Assembly: GCF_900107175.1 (NCBI RefSeq) | Contig: NZ_FNOZ01000008.1 | Span: forward strand, 1 to 64,000 | DNA from: Modestobacter sp. DSM 44400 | Lineage (GTDB): Bacteria; Actinomycetota; Actinomycetes; Mycobacteriales; Geodermatophilaceae | Reading direction: 5' to 3' | DNA length: 64,000 nucleotides | In this document: positions 17,310 through 27,900 of the stretch, in pieces | How the letters are laid out: every line of letters begins with the position of its first letter | Position numbering within the stretch: position 1 is the first letter of the stretch | The notes under the pieces: model-generated | Told to the model about the DNA's origin: nothing | Seen by the model: the letters and a program-made list of their open reading frames with translations, nothing else | Database searches by the model: none | Position numbers and translations under genes: made by a program

Positions 17310-18971
17310 CAGCCGGCGCCGGTGGGCTGCCGCGGGCTGCCGGCCGGCTGGCCGCCGCGACGTGACGTGGCGTCGTCCGCAGCCGGCGGCGCGGAGCGGT
17401 CCCGGCGGGACGACCCGGTCCTTGCCAGCTCCCGGTCGTCGACCGGGCGGGACGGCGACCGCGCCGGCGCGCTCCTTGCGGGCGCGCGGCGTGGCCACGA
17501 CGACAGCGCCGAGGACCGGGGTGCGCATCGAGGCGAGCTGGCCCCGGGCGTCGATGACGTGCTGGGCGCGGGTCCGGTTCGTCTCCACCACCAGGATGGC
17601 GGCGTCGGCGGAACCGGCGAGGGTCTGCGCGTCTGCACCGCTGGTCGTCGGCGGCGCCTCGATGACGATCCGGCCCGGCCGCTCGAGCAGGGCGTCAACC
17701 AGAGTCTTGAAGCCAGCGGTCTGCAGCAGGGCAGCGGCCTGGTCCCGGTTGGTGCCCGGGCCCAGCACCCGCACCGTGGGCACGTCGGGCAGCGAGTGCA
17801 GCGCCGCGTCGAGCTGCTCCGCACCGGCGAGCACCTCGGACAGGCCCGCGCCGTCCGGCGCGTCCAGCAGCTGCGTGGCGGTGGAGGCGTGGACGTCGCC
17901 GCACACCAGGACGACGTCTTCGCCGGCGCGGCCCAGGGCGGCTGCCAGGTTGGCCGCCACCGGCCCGGCGGCGCCGCTGACGCCGGCGACGGGCAGGACG
18001 CGCGAGCGCTCGGCCATGCCGGCGGCCACGGCGTTGCGGAGCCGGGCGTAGGTGCGGCCCTCCGCGCTCCAGGCGGTGGCGAGCTCGACCCGTTCGGGCG
18101 TGTCGGTCTTCGGGAGGTCGCCGAGGACCGGCACGCCCACCTGGCGGTCGACGTCGTCCGAGCGCCGGACGTAGGGGTCCGAGCGCTGGCGCAGGACGGC
18201 CAGCGCCACACCCAGGAGCAGGCCCACCAGCACCCCGGCCACCAGGTTCAGGCGCAGGTCCGGGCTGCTCGGCGCGGCGGGCAGCGACGCCTGGGTGATC
18301 ACCCGACCCGGGGTGACCGTGATGGCGTCCAGCTGGTTGGCTCGCGCGCCCAGCGAGGAGAGCTGGCTGTTCAGGCTGCTGGCCTGGGCCTGGTTGTAGG
18401 CCTGCGCCGCCGAACCGTCGGGCAGTGTCGCCAGCGTGTCGGTGACCGCCTGCAGCCGCCCGTTCAGGTCGTCGACCTGCGCCTGGATCGACGCCCGGTC
18501 GGACTCCACGGTGGCCTCCGCGGCCGCCCGCCGGTCCTCCAGGTAGGCGCCGGCGAAGGCAGCGGCTCCGGCCTGGGCGTCCTCAGCGGTCGGGCCGTGG
18601 AAGGTGAGGTCCAGGATCTCGGTGTTCGGTGGGACGGAGATCCCCAGCCGGGCCGACAGGTCACCGAGCTCGCCGGTCCAGCCGAGCGTGGCGGCAGCCG
18701 CGCGGACGATCTCCGTGGAGGTCATCAGCTGCGCCTCGGTGTCGAGGTTGATCGTGCCGGCGCGCGAGGAGCTGTCACCGGAGGGCGCCACACCGGTGTC
18801 CGTCACGAGGACGGAGGTCGACGAGCTGTACTGCCGGGGCGCTACGGAGGTGTAGGCGAGCGCCAGGGCGATACCGAGAGTGACGGCGAGGATCACGACC
18901 CACGCCTGGCGGCGCAGTAGCGTCGTGTAGTCGCTGAGCTGTGCGGAGCCCCGAACCGGTGCGGCAGTCAT
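17309..18971 (-). CDS. Wzz-type polysaccharide co-polymerase with degenerate tyrosine-kinase domain, probable frameshift
   Basis: This is a chain-length regulator of the PCP-2/BY-kinase type. ATG 18971 follows GGAGG. The Wzz domain carries TM1 (WVVILAVTLGIALALAYTS, about residues 24-42) and TM2 (LNLVAGVLVGLLLGVALAVL, about 243-262) flanking a periplasmic part. The cytoplasmic domain aligns with CpsD/Wzc kinases, but the Walker A site reads VAGVSGAAGPVAANLAAAL with no GKS/T, and Walker A' reads VLVCGDVH. No tyrosine-rich tail is seen, so kinase activity is unlikely. The span is 1663 nt, one over a multiple of three: near 17445-17451 coding quality moves to the frame with SRPVDDRELARTGSSRRD, which ends at TGA 17309-17311. 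Without the shift the frame runs on into the Wzy-type protein. Confidence 0.8.
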
Positions 18972-19279
18972 CGCTCGTCCTCCCCCATGCAGTGGCCAGC
19001 CGGCCTCACCGATCCGGCGGGCAGGCCGCGGACACCGAGCTGAGCTGGCTGTTTCGACGTCAGTCCTATCACCGGGAGTGGGGGCGGGCGCCTGCCCGCG
19101 GGGTGTCCTCACCCCCCGAGCGAGAGCGGAGAGCGACCGTCTCGGGCACCGTCACCCGTACGGACGAATACGCCGGCCGCGCATGGCCAACGACGAACAC
19201 GCTCTGTGATGATCGCCGCGGTTGCCGACGGCCACGTACGTGCGTGACTCCGCCGAGGGCAGTAGTCGTAGGAGGACCG
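18972..19279. promoter_or_regulatory. divergent promoter region of the polysaccharide operon and secreted propeller protein
   Basis: This 308-bp gap separates the first leftward operon gene from a rightward secreted-protein gene. It ends with ribosome-binding sites on both sides (GGAGG at 19271-19275 on plus; GGAGG just upstream of 18971 on minus). AT-richer patches such as CTGTTTCGACGTCAGTCC (near 19047) could hold promoters; none is a clear consensus. No gene is supported here. Confidence 0.4.
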
Positions 19280-22200
19280 ATGGCGCAGAGGATGCGTTGG
19301 CTCGGTGTACTGGTCGTCGCGGGGATCCTGGCGACGTTGGCATGGGCGCAACCCCCGGTCCTGGCGGTGCAGGCGGCCCAGCAGACGGTGCCCAGCGCCG
19401 TTCCCGCCGCGAACACCCCCACCATTGCCGAGGACACCACGACCGACACGAATGAACGAGTGCTCGCCCTCGCTCAGGCCGGCAGTTCGATCGTCGTCGG
19501 AGGTGACTTCAGGCAGGTGACCAACGCCAAGAGCAACGGCGGCGCCACGTTCACGCGCAACTACCTGTTCGCCTTCGACCAGAGCAGCGGGGCGGTCCTC
19601 ACCTCGTTCGCCCCCGCGGTGGCCGGCCAGGTCAACGCGATCGTGGCCGGTCCGGGCAACACCGTGTTCATCGGTGGTTCCTTCGGCACGGTGAACGGGC
19701 AGACCCGGCGCAACGTCGCCCAGCTGTCGCTGGCCGACGGCTCCGTGACCCCGTTCCGGGTGTCCGGCGTCAACGGCGCCGTCAACGACCTCGCCACGGT
19801 GGGCAACCGACTGCTCCTGGCCGGCAATTTCAACTCCGTCGCCAGCGTCGCCCACGGTGGCCTGGCCGCGGTCAACCCCGCGACCGGCGCTCTCGACGAG
19901 TACATCGGCATCGACGTCGCTGTGAACCACAACTGGCCGGACAAGGGCAGCGCGCGCGCTTCGGTCGGCGTCTCCAAGATCGACGTTTCACCCGACGGCT
20001 CCCGCCTCGTGATGATCGGCAACTTCCGGCTGGCCGACGGACTGGACCGTGACCAGGTCGCGCAGGTGCTGTTGCAGCCCGACGCCGCGGTCGTGGACCC
20101 GAACTGGCGGACCACCCGCTACACGCCGGCCTGTTACTCCTGGGCCTTCGACACCTATCTGCGGGACCTCGACTTCGCCCCGGACGGCAGCTACTTCGTC
20201 ATCGGGGCGACCGGTGGCCACAACACCGGCACGCTCTGCGACACCGTCGCCCGCTGGGACACCGGCGTCACCGGGGCGGACGTCCAGCCGACGTGGGTTG
20301 CCGACTCCGGCGGTGACACGACCTGGTCGGTCGCCGTCACCGACGCCGCCGTCTACGCCGGCGGGCACCAGCGGTGGTTCAACAACCCGAACGGTCAGGA
20401 CTCCGCCGGCCAGGGCGCGGTCGCACGTCCGGGCATCGCCGCCCTCGACCCGCTCAACGGCGTTCCGTTGAGCTGGAATCCCGGGCGCAATCCGCGTGGC
20501 GTGGGCGCTCAGGCGCTGCTCGCCACCGCGGGCGGGCTGTACGTCGGTAGTGACACCGAGTACATCGGCAATCGCCAGTACTCGCGCAGCAAGCTGGCCT
20601 ACTTCCCGCTCGCGGGCGGCACCGCACAGGCCGACCAGACCGCCCGGCCGCTGTCGGCCAACGTCTTCCTGGCCGGTCGCAGCTCGACCGTGACCACCCC
20701 GGCCACGCCGGTCTCGCCCAACGACGTGCTGTACCGGATCAACGCCGGTGGCGGGGCGATTGCGGCCACCGACGGTGGTCCTGCCTGGGATGCCGACACC
20801 AACAGCACCAGTCCGTTGCGCACCTCCGGCAGCAACAGCGCCGGCTACGGGACGGTGCCGGCGACGAACGCCTCCGTGCCGCCCGGCACCCCCACCGCCG
20901 TGTTCAGCAGTGAGCGGTGGGACCCGGCCGGCGACAGCGAGCTGCAGTGGGACCTGGCGGTCCCCGCGGGGCAGGCGGTCGACGTCCGGCTGTACTTCGC
21001 CAACCGCTGCACCTGCACCGCCTCGGTCGGCCAGCGTGCCTTCGACGTCAGCGTCGACGGCAGGCTCGTCCTCGACGACTACGACATCGTCGCCGACGCC
21101 GGTGACCAGACCGGCACCATGAAGACCATCCCAATGACCAGTGACGGGACCATCGACATCGACCTCGGTCACGTGGTCGAGAATCCGCTGATCAACGCGA
21201 TCGAGGTGGTCAAGCGCTCGGCACCGGTGCCCACGCAGATCGCCACCGACGACGTCGTGCAGCGCTGGTTCGACGGGACCACGGCCGGCACCGACTACGT
21301 GCTCCCGCCGACCGACGTCGACTGGGGCGAGGTCCGCGGCACGTTCATCGCCGACGGCCGCCTGTTCTACGGCTACCCGGACGCCTCCGGCGCGTACTAC
21401 CTCTGGTACCGCACCTTCGACGGCGAGACCTTCGGCGAGCCGACCCAGCTCAACCCCTACGAGGACCCCGCCTGGAGCACGGTCGCCACCGGGTCGGGCA
21501 CCAGCGTCTACAAGGGCGTGAAGCCGACCTTCTACACGAGTCAGCTCTCCTCGGTGACCGGCATCGTCTACGCCGGCGGGCGGATCTACTACACCCGGGC
21601 CGACTCGGCCGCCCTGTACTCCCGCGGCTTCTCCCTCGACAGCGGGATCGTCGAGGCCACCGAGACCACCGTGGCCGGGTCCGGCGCCGGGGGCGTGTCC
21701 GGGATGTTCCTGTCCGGCACCGACCTCTACCTGGCGCGCACGGCGACCGGTGACCTGTACCGGGTCGGTCTCGACCGCGGCGTCGTCACCGGTACCCCCA
21801 CCCTGGTCAGCGGTCCCATCCGGGACGGCAAGGACTGGCGGGGCCGGGCCCTGTTCATCGGCCCGGGTAAGGACCGCGGGATCCCCAACGCCGCCCCCGT
21901 GGCGTCGTTCGAGGACGCCTGCTCCGGGCTGTCCTGCTCCTTCGACGCCACGGCGTCGGCGGACAGCGACGGATCGGTCGTCTCCTATGCCTGGGCGTTC
22001 GGCGACGGGGAGAGCGCGGCGGGGGTGACCGCGGCGCACACCTACGCCGAGGCGGGCACCTACCCGGTGACCCTCACGGTCACCGACGACGAGGGCGCGA
22101 CCGGGACGACGACGACCCCGGTCACCGTCGAGCCGGTCCCGGCCGGTGCCGGCATCGAGTTCCGCGACGCGGTCCAGATGACCTCGCGCGGAACCACCTC

Positions 22201-23680
22201 AGTGGCGCTCACCGTGCCCACCTCGGTGCAGGCCGGTGACGGCATGGTCCTTGCCCTGTCGACCAACTCCGCGGTGACCAGCGCGACACCGGCCGGCTGG
22301 GCGCTGTCCGGCACGCAGGCGGCGGGGTCGACGATGACCACGCAGGTCTTCAGCAAGGTGGCGACCGGGACCGACGCGGGGGCCGAGGTCCGGCTCCTGC
22401 TGACCGGATTGGCCAAGGTCACCGCCCAGCTGGCGGCGTACTCCGGCACGGCGACGGGCGGCCCGATCGCGTCCCTGACCGGCGCAACCGACGTCGGGGG
22501 CACCGCGCACACGACGCCGCAGGCCACGGCGGCGTCCGACAGCGTGGTGATGTCGGTCTGGTCGGACAAGTCGTCGGCAGCCCGGTCGTTCACGGCTCCG
22601 GCGGGGGTCACCACCCGCGCGGCCCTGGCCGGCGTCGGCACCGGTGACGTCGCCACGCTGATCGCCGACGGCGGTGCCCCGGTGCCGGCCGGCCTGGTCG
22701 GCGGGCTCACGGCGACCGTGGGGGCGGTGAGCAACCGGGCGACGATGCTGACCATCGTGCTGGCCGCGGCGCCCGCGGTCGCCCCGGTCGCCAACGAGGC
22801 GCCGGTGGCGTCCTTCGAGTCGACGTGCTCGGAACTCACCTGCACCTTCGACGGCACCGGGTCCACCGACGCCGACGGGCAGGTCGCCTCGTGGGCCTGG
22901 GACTTCGGGGACGGCGCGACCGGCACGGGGGCGACGGTGGCGCACACCTACGCCGGTGCGGGCACCCGTCCGGTGGGCCTGACGGTGACCGACGACGACA
23001 GCGCGACCGGGACCACGACGGACCCGGTCACGGTCGCCGCGGCTCCGGCGTCCGCGGTGGCCTTCCGGGACTCCGCCGCTGTCACCACCAAGGGCGGCAC
23101 CAGCGTTGCGCTGACCGTGCCCTCCTCGGTGCAGCCCGGGGACGGCCTGGTGCTCGTGCTGTCGACCAACTCCACGGTCACCGGCACCGCGCCCAGCGGC
23201 TGGAGCCAGGTGGGCACGCAGGTCTCCTCCCCGTCGGTGACCACCCAGGTCTTCCAGCGGGTGGCGGCGGCCGGCGATGCGGGGTCGGCAATCACCGTGT
23301 CGCTCAGCGCGTCGGCCAAGGCGACCCTGCAGCTCCTCGCCTACTCGGGGACGTCCCCGGGCGGACCGGTGACGGCGGTCGCCGGTGCCAGCGACGTGGG
23401 GGGCACCTCGCACACCACGCCGCAGGCCACCACGTCGTCCGCAGCCTGGGTGCTGTCCATCTGGTCGGACAAGCAGAGCGTCGCCCGCACCTGGACCGCC
23501 CCGTCCGGGGTGACCAGCCGCAACAGCCTGGCGGGGATCGGCTCCGGTGACGTCGCCACGCTGGTCGCCGACAGCGGGGCACCGGTGCCGGCCGGTGCCG
23601 TCGGCGGGCACACGGCGGCCGTCCCGAGCGCGAGCAATCGGGCGACGATGCTCACCGTGGTCCTCGGCGCGGCCGGCTGA
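19280..23680 (+). CDS. large secreted protein: propeller-like repeats, malectin domain, two PKD domains, duplicated C-terminal module
   Basis: The 1466-residue product starts at ATG 19280, 4 bp after GGAGG, with a signal peptide (LGVLVVAGILATLAWA). Residues about 50-480 are propeller-like repeats with SSIVVGGDFRQV, TVFIGGSFGTVNGQ and LLLAGNFNSV. A malectin-like carbohydrate-binding domain follows (about 485-645: VDVRLYFANRC, AFDVSVDGRLVLDDYDI). Two PKD domains (about 868-953 and 1172-1254; SYAWAFGDGES, SWAWDFGDGAT) alternate with two copies of an unrecognised module of about 205 residues that begins FRDA/FRDS and ends SNRATML. The PKD-plus-module unit is a tandem duplication of about 301 residues. 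No sortase motif or C-terminal anchor is seen. Likely extracellular or bound to the glycan made next door. Confidence 0.85.
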   Translation: MAQRMRWLGVLVVAGILATLAWAQPPVLAVQAAQQTVPSAVPAANTPTIAEDTTTDTNERVLALAQAGSSIVVGGDFRQVTNAKSNGGATFTRNYLFAFDQSSGAVLTSFAPAVAGQVNAIVAGPGNTVFIGGSFGTVNGQTRRNVAQLSLADGSVTPFRVSGVNGAVNDLATVGNRLLLAGNFNSVASVAHGGLAAVNPATGALDEYIGIDVAVNHNWPDKGSARASVGVSKIDVSPDGSRLVMIGNFRLADGLDRDQVAQVLLQPDAAVVDPNWRTTRYTPACYSWAFDTYLRDLDFAPDGSYFVIGATGGHNTGTLCDTVARWDTGVTGADVQPTWVADSGGDTTWSVAVTDAAVYAGGHQRWFNNPNGQDSAGQGAVARPGIAALDPLNGVPLSWNPGRNPRGVGAQALLATAGGLYVGSDTEYIGNRQYSRSKLAYFPLAGGTAQADQTARPLSANVFLAGRSSTVTTPATPVSPNDVLYRINAGGGAIAATDGGPAWDADTNSTSPLRTSGSNSAGYGTVPATNASVPPGTPTAVFSSERWDPAGDSELQWDLAVPAGQAVDVRLYFANRCTCTASVGQRAFDVSVDGRLVLDDYDIVADAGDQTGTMKTIPMTSDGTIDIDLGHVVENPLINAIEVVKRSAPVPTQIATDDVVQRWFDGTTAGTDYVLPPTDVDWGEVRGTFIADGRLFYGYPDASGAYYLWYRTFDGETFGEPTQLNPYEDPAWSTVATGSGTSVYKGVKPTFYTSQLSSVTGIVYAGGRIYYTRADSAALYSRGFSLDSGIVEATETTVAGSGAGGVSGMFLSGTDLYLARTATGDLYRVGLDRGVVTGTPTLVSGPIRDGKDWRGRALFIGPGKDRGIPNAAPVASFEDACSGLSCSFDATASADSDGSVVSYAWAFGDGESAAGVTAAHTYAEAGTYPVTLTVTDDEGATGTTTTPVTVEPVPAGAGIEFRDAVQMTSRGTTSVALTVPTSVQAGDGMVLALSTNSAVTSATPAGWALSGTQAAGSTMTTQVFSKVATGTDAGAEVRLLLTGLAKVTAQLAAYSGTATGGPIASLTGATDVGGTAHTTPQATAASDSVVMSVWSDKSSAARSFTAPAGVTTRAALAGVGTGDVATLIADGGAPVPAGLVGGLTATVGAVSNRATMLTIVLAAAPAVAPVANEAPVASFESTCSELTCTFDGTGSTDADGQVASWAWDFGDGATGTGATVAHTYAGAGTRPVGLTVTDDDSATGTTTDPVTVAAAPASAVAFRDSAAVTTKGGTSVALTVPSSVQPGDGLVLVLSTNSTVTGTAPSGWSQVGTQVSSPSVTTQVFQRVAAAGDAGSAITVSLSASAKATLQLLAYSGTSPGGPVTAVAGASDVGGTSHTTPQATTSSAAWVLSIWSDKQSVARTWTAPSGVTSRNSLAGIGSGDVATLVADSGAPVPAGAVGGHTAAVPSASNRATMLTVVLGAAG

Positions 23681-23684
23681 GGCT

Positions 23685-23722
23685 CGGCCCCGCCGGCTCC
23701 CTCTGCGGAGCCGGCGGGGCCG
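23685..23722 (+). terminator. perfect 16-bp hairpin terminator
   Basis: Arms 23685-23700 (CGGCCCCGCCGGCTCC) and 23707-23722 pair perfectly with a 6-nt loop. It lies 4 bp after the stop of the secreted propeller protein and before the next gene. Confidence 0.85.
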
Positions 23723-23754
23723 CCCCTACCACCACCATCAGACCGGGGGAGTGC

Positions 23755-24750
23755 ATGACGGCAGGACGAGTACCACTCGACGCCGACGGGCAGCACCCCG
23801 TCCGCCGTCTCAGCAGGCGACGCCGCTGGGTCGTCGTCGCCGCCTCCGCGGCCGTGCTGGCGGCGGTGTCCGCCTTCACCGTCGTGCAGCGGACCACGGA
23901 GACCTACGCGGTCGACTGCCTGGCCGTGGGCGCCCATGCCGAGAGTGCCGGCGGGGGCCGGGTCGCTGCCGGGCTGCCGTCGTTCCTCGCGGCCAGCGAG
24001 CAGATCGGGCCGCTGACCGTCCACCGGACCTTCGACTCGGGGCTGCCCGCGACGTTCGCGGCCTCGGCGGCGGCCGACGACCCCGAGGCCGGGGTGCGGT
24101 CCTTCGTGTCGTGGAAGCCGCCGCGGGGTGACTTTCGCGGCGCCGCGCAAGGCGACTACGACGAGCAGGTGACCGCGTGGGCGCGCAGCGTCCCGAACAC
24201 CGGCGTCTACGCCACCGCGTTCCACGAGCCGGAGAACGACATGACCGCCGACGAGTTCGTGGCGATGCAGCGGCACCTGTACCGGGTGGTGAAGCAGGCG
24301 AACCCGACGGTCCGGTGGGGTCCGGTGTACATGGCCTACTGGTGGGACCCGGGCTCACCCGATCACTACGTCGGCGACCCGGCCGCCTGGTGGCCGGGGG
24401 ACGACGCCGCGGACTTCGCGGGCTTCGACTGGTACGGAGCCGACCCCGAGCCGATGACCGGCACGTCGGCGTTCGGCCACTGGTACGCGACGATGGTCGA
24501 CACGGGCGTCCCCCTCTTCATCACCGAATACGGCCAGTACGCGCTGCCTGCCGGCGCCCGACCGGACCCGGCACTGCAGCGGGCCCGCGCTGCGGCGATC
24601 CGCGCCGACGCCGCCTGGATCCGGGCCCATCCCCGGCTCCGCATGTGGGTCTACTGGGACGACACCGGGGCGCGCGGCGACTGGCGGTTGACAGACGCGG
24701 CGTCCCAGCGGGCCTGGCGCGCCGTGGCCAGCAGCGGCTGCGACGGCTGA
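23755..24750 (+). CDS. secreted or membrane-anchored glycoside hydrolase (GH26-like)
   Basis: The 331-residue protein has an N-terminal anchor after an Arg-rich stretch (WVVVAASAAVLAAVSAFTVV, about 26-45) and an extracytoplasmic TIM-barrel-like domain. Candidate catalytic acids fit a retaining glycosidase: FHEPENDM for the acid/base and LFITEYGQY for the nucleophile, with WGPVYMAYWWDPG between and MWVYWDDTGARGDWRL near the end. GH26 or a close clan-A family is my best guess; the substrate is unknown. GGGGGAG lies just before the ATG. It follows the propeller protein and could trim or remodel the exopolysaccharide. Confidence 0.72.
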   Translation: MTAGRVPLDADGQHPVRRLSRRRRWVVVAASAAVLAAVSAFTVVQRTTETYAVDCLAVGAHAESAGGGRVAAGLPSFLAASEQIGPLTVHRTFDSGLPATFAASAAADDPEAGVRSFVSWKPPRGDFRGAAQGDYDEQVTAWARSVPNTGVYATAFHEPENDMTADEFVAMQRHLYRVVKQANPTVRWGPVYMAYWWDPGSPDHYVGDPAAWWPGDDAADFAGFDWYGADPEPMTGTSAFGHWYATMVDTGVPLFITEYGQYALPAGARPDPALQRARAAAIRADAAWIRAHPRLRMWVYWDDTGARGDWRLTDAASQRAWRAVASSGCDG

Positions 24751-24918
24751 CCTGCCGCCGCACCCGGGCGGGCTCCCCCGGGCCAGTTGTCCCGGGACCT
24801 CCTGGGTCGGCGCGGCGGTCGCCGTTCGGCGGCTAACCTGGACGACGGCCCCCGCGCGCACCCGGCGCGCTCTGCTCGATGCGGACAGGCGGGCCGCAGA
24901 ACCTGGAGTGGCCGAACC

Positions 24919-27900
24919 GTGACCCTGCGCGGCGTGCTCGACGTCGTCCTGACCGATCCCGGCATGGCCTCGGTGGTGGCGAAGGCCGGCGCCGCCGAGC
25001 TCAACGTCACCGCCCCGCCGTCGGTGCAGCCGCTGGTGGCCGCCGCGCTGGCCGCCGCGCAGCCGGGGGCCGGCGTGCCCGTGCTGGTCGTGACGGCGGG
25101 GGAGCGGGACGCCGACGCGGTGGCCGATCTGCTGCGCTGCGTCGTCCCCGACCGGCGGGTGGAGGTCTTCCCGGCCTGGGAGACGCTGCCACACGAGCGA
25201 CTCTCACCCCGGGCGGACACCGTCGGCCGGCGCCTGGCCGTGCTGCGCGACCTGGCGCACCCCGACGCCGGCGCCGGTATCGACGTGCTGGTGGCCCCCG
25301 TGCGTAGTGTGCTGCAGCCGCTCGCGCCGGCGCTGGGCGAGCTCGTACCGGTCGAGCTGAAGGCCGGGCAGAGCGCCGACCTCGACGCCACCTCCCGGGC
25401 GCTGGCCGACGCCGCCTACACCCGGGTGGAGCTCGTCGAGAAGCGCGGGGAGTTCGCCGTCCGAGGTGGGCTGCTCGACGTCTTCCCGCCGACCGAGCAG
25501 CACCCGGTGCGGGTGGAGTTCTGGGGCGACGAGGTCGACGAGCTGCGGTACTTCTCCGCCGCTGACCAGCGCTCGCTGGACGAGCGGCCGGAGCGGCTGT
25601 GGGCCCCCCCGTGCCGCGAGCTGCTGCTCACCGCGGAGGTCCGGGCCCGGGCCGCCCAGCTGGCGCTGGACCACCCGGAGCTGGCCGAGGTGGCCGGCAA
25701 GCTGGCCGAGGGCATCGCCGTGGAGGGCATGGAGTCCCTCATCCCGGCGCTCATCGGCGGTGCCTCGATGCAGCTACTCACCGACCTGGTGCCGACCGGC
25801 ACCCACGTGCTGGTGTTCGACCCGGAGCGGGTGCGCAGCCGGGCTGCGGACCTGGTCCGCACCGCCGAGGAGTTCCTCGCCGCCTCCTGGCAGACCGCCG
25901 CCATGGCCGGCCAGGCGCCGATCGACCTGGGTGCCTCCTCCTTCCGCGACCTCGCCGACGTCTCCGACGCCGCCCGCGGGCGCGGTCTGCCGTGGTGGAC
26001 GACGGGGGCGTTCACCCTGGCCGCCGAGGACGACGGCACGCACGTCGCACTCGATGCGATCGCGGTCGAGCGCTTCCACGGCGACCAGGCGCGGGCGTTC
26101 GAGCAGCTGCGCACCTGGGGTCGGGAGGGCTGGCGGGTGGTCCTCACCTTCGCCGGACCCGGCCCGGCCCAGCGCGCCACCGACCAGCTCACCGAGGCAG
26201 ACCTGGGCGCCCGCCTGGTGCCCGGCATCGAGACCGCCCCGGACGCCGGCCTGACCCACGTCACGCAGGGCAACCTGGAGGCCGGCTTCGCCTTCCCCGG
26301 CATCGGCCTGGCGCTGGTCACCGAGCACGACCTCACGGGCCAGCGCGGCACCTCGATGCGCGATGCGACCAAGATGCCGGCCCGCCGGCGCAACGCCGTC
26401 GACCTCGTCCAGCTGCAGCCCGGCGACCTGGTCGTGCACGAGCAGCACGGCATCGGCCGGTACGTGGAGATGGTCAGCCGCACGGTGCACGGCGGGCAGC
26501 GCGACTACCTGATCGTCGAGTACGCCCCGGGCAAGCGGAACCAGCCGCCGGACCGGCTGTTCGTGCCCACCGACGCCCTGGACCAGCTCACCCGCTACGT
26601 CGGCGGCGAGGCGCCGGCGCTGTCCAAGCTGGGCGGCGCCGACTGGGCCAAGACCAAGGGGCAGGCGCGCAAGGCGGTCAAGCAGATCGCCGCAGAGCTC
26701 ATCCGGCTCTACTCGGCACGGATGGCCAGCAAGGGCCACGCCTTCGGCCCGGACACCGTGTGGCAGCGCGAACTGGAGGACGCCTTTCCGTTCACCGAGA
26801 CCCCCGACCAGCTGGCCGCCATCGACGAGGTCAAGGCCGACATGGCGCTGCCGGTGCCGATGGACCGGATCATCTGCGGCGACGTCGGCTACGGAAAGAC
26901 CGAAATCGCCATCCGGGCGGCGTTCAAGGCGGTGCAGGACGGCAAGCAGGTCGGCGTCCTGGTGCCGACGACGCTGCTGGCCAACCAGCACTTCAAGACC
27001 TTCTCCGAGCGGATGGCGCAGTTCCCGGTGACGGTGGCGGTGCTGTCCCGCTTCCAGTCCAAGACCGAGAGCGACGAGACGCTGCGCCAGCTGGCCGAAG
27101 GCTCGGTCGACATCCTGGTCGGCACGCACCGGCTGCTGCAGCCCACCACCCGGTTCAAGGACCTCGGCCTGGTGATCGTCGACGAGGAGCAGCGCTTCGG
27201 GGTCGAGCACAAGGAGTATCTGAAGACGATGCGGACGGCGGTCGACGTGCTGTCGATGTCGGCCACCCCGATCCCTCGCACCCTGGAGATGAGCCTGACC
27301 GGCATCCGGGAGATGTCGACGATCCTCACCCCGCCCGAGGAACGGCACCCGGTACTGACCTACGTAGGCGCCTGGGACGACAAGCAGATGGCCGCCGCCA
27401 TCCGCCGCGAGCTGCTGCGCGACGGCCAGGTCTTCGTCATCCACAACCGGGTGCAGTCGATCGACAAGGCCGCGGCGAAGATCCGCAACCTGGTGCCCGA
27501 GGCCCGGATCGCCGTCGGGCACGGGCAGATGAAGGAGCACGAGCTCGAGCGGATCATGGTCGGCTTCTGGGAGAAGGAGTACGACGTCCTGGTCGCCACC
27601 ACGATCGTGGAGTCCGGGCTGGACATCCCCAACGCCAACACCCTGATCGTCGACCGGGCCGACGCCTTCGGCCTCTCCCAGCTGCACCAGATCCGTGGCC
27701 GGGTGGGCCGTGGTCGGGAGCGGGCCTACGCCTACTTCACCTACGACCCCTCCAAGCCGCTCACCGAGACCTCGGTAGACCGGCTGACCACCATCGCGCA
27801 CAACACCGACCTCGGGGCCGGTATGGCGGTGGCGATGAAGGACCTGGAGATCCGCGGTTCGGGCAACCTGCTCGGCGGGGAGCAGTCCGGGCACATCGCC

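Noticed and set aside
16728-18920. 730-codon plus-strand open frame
   Set aside because: Antisense to the Wzy/Wzz genes; composition (runs of Arg, Gly, His, Gln) is that of a high-GC shadow frame.
18941-23680. Extended 1579-residue start for the secreted propeller protein
   Set aside because: The first 113 codons overlap the divergent Wzz gene start and have no signal peptide or ribosome-binding site; ATG 19280 has both.
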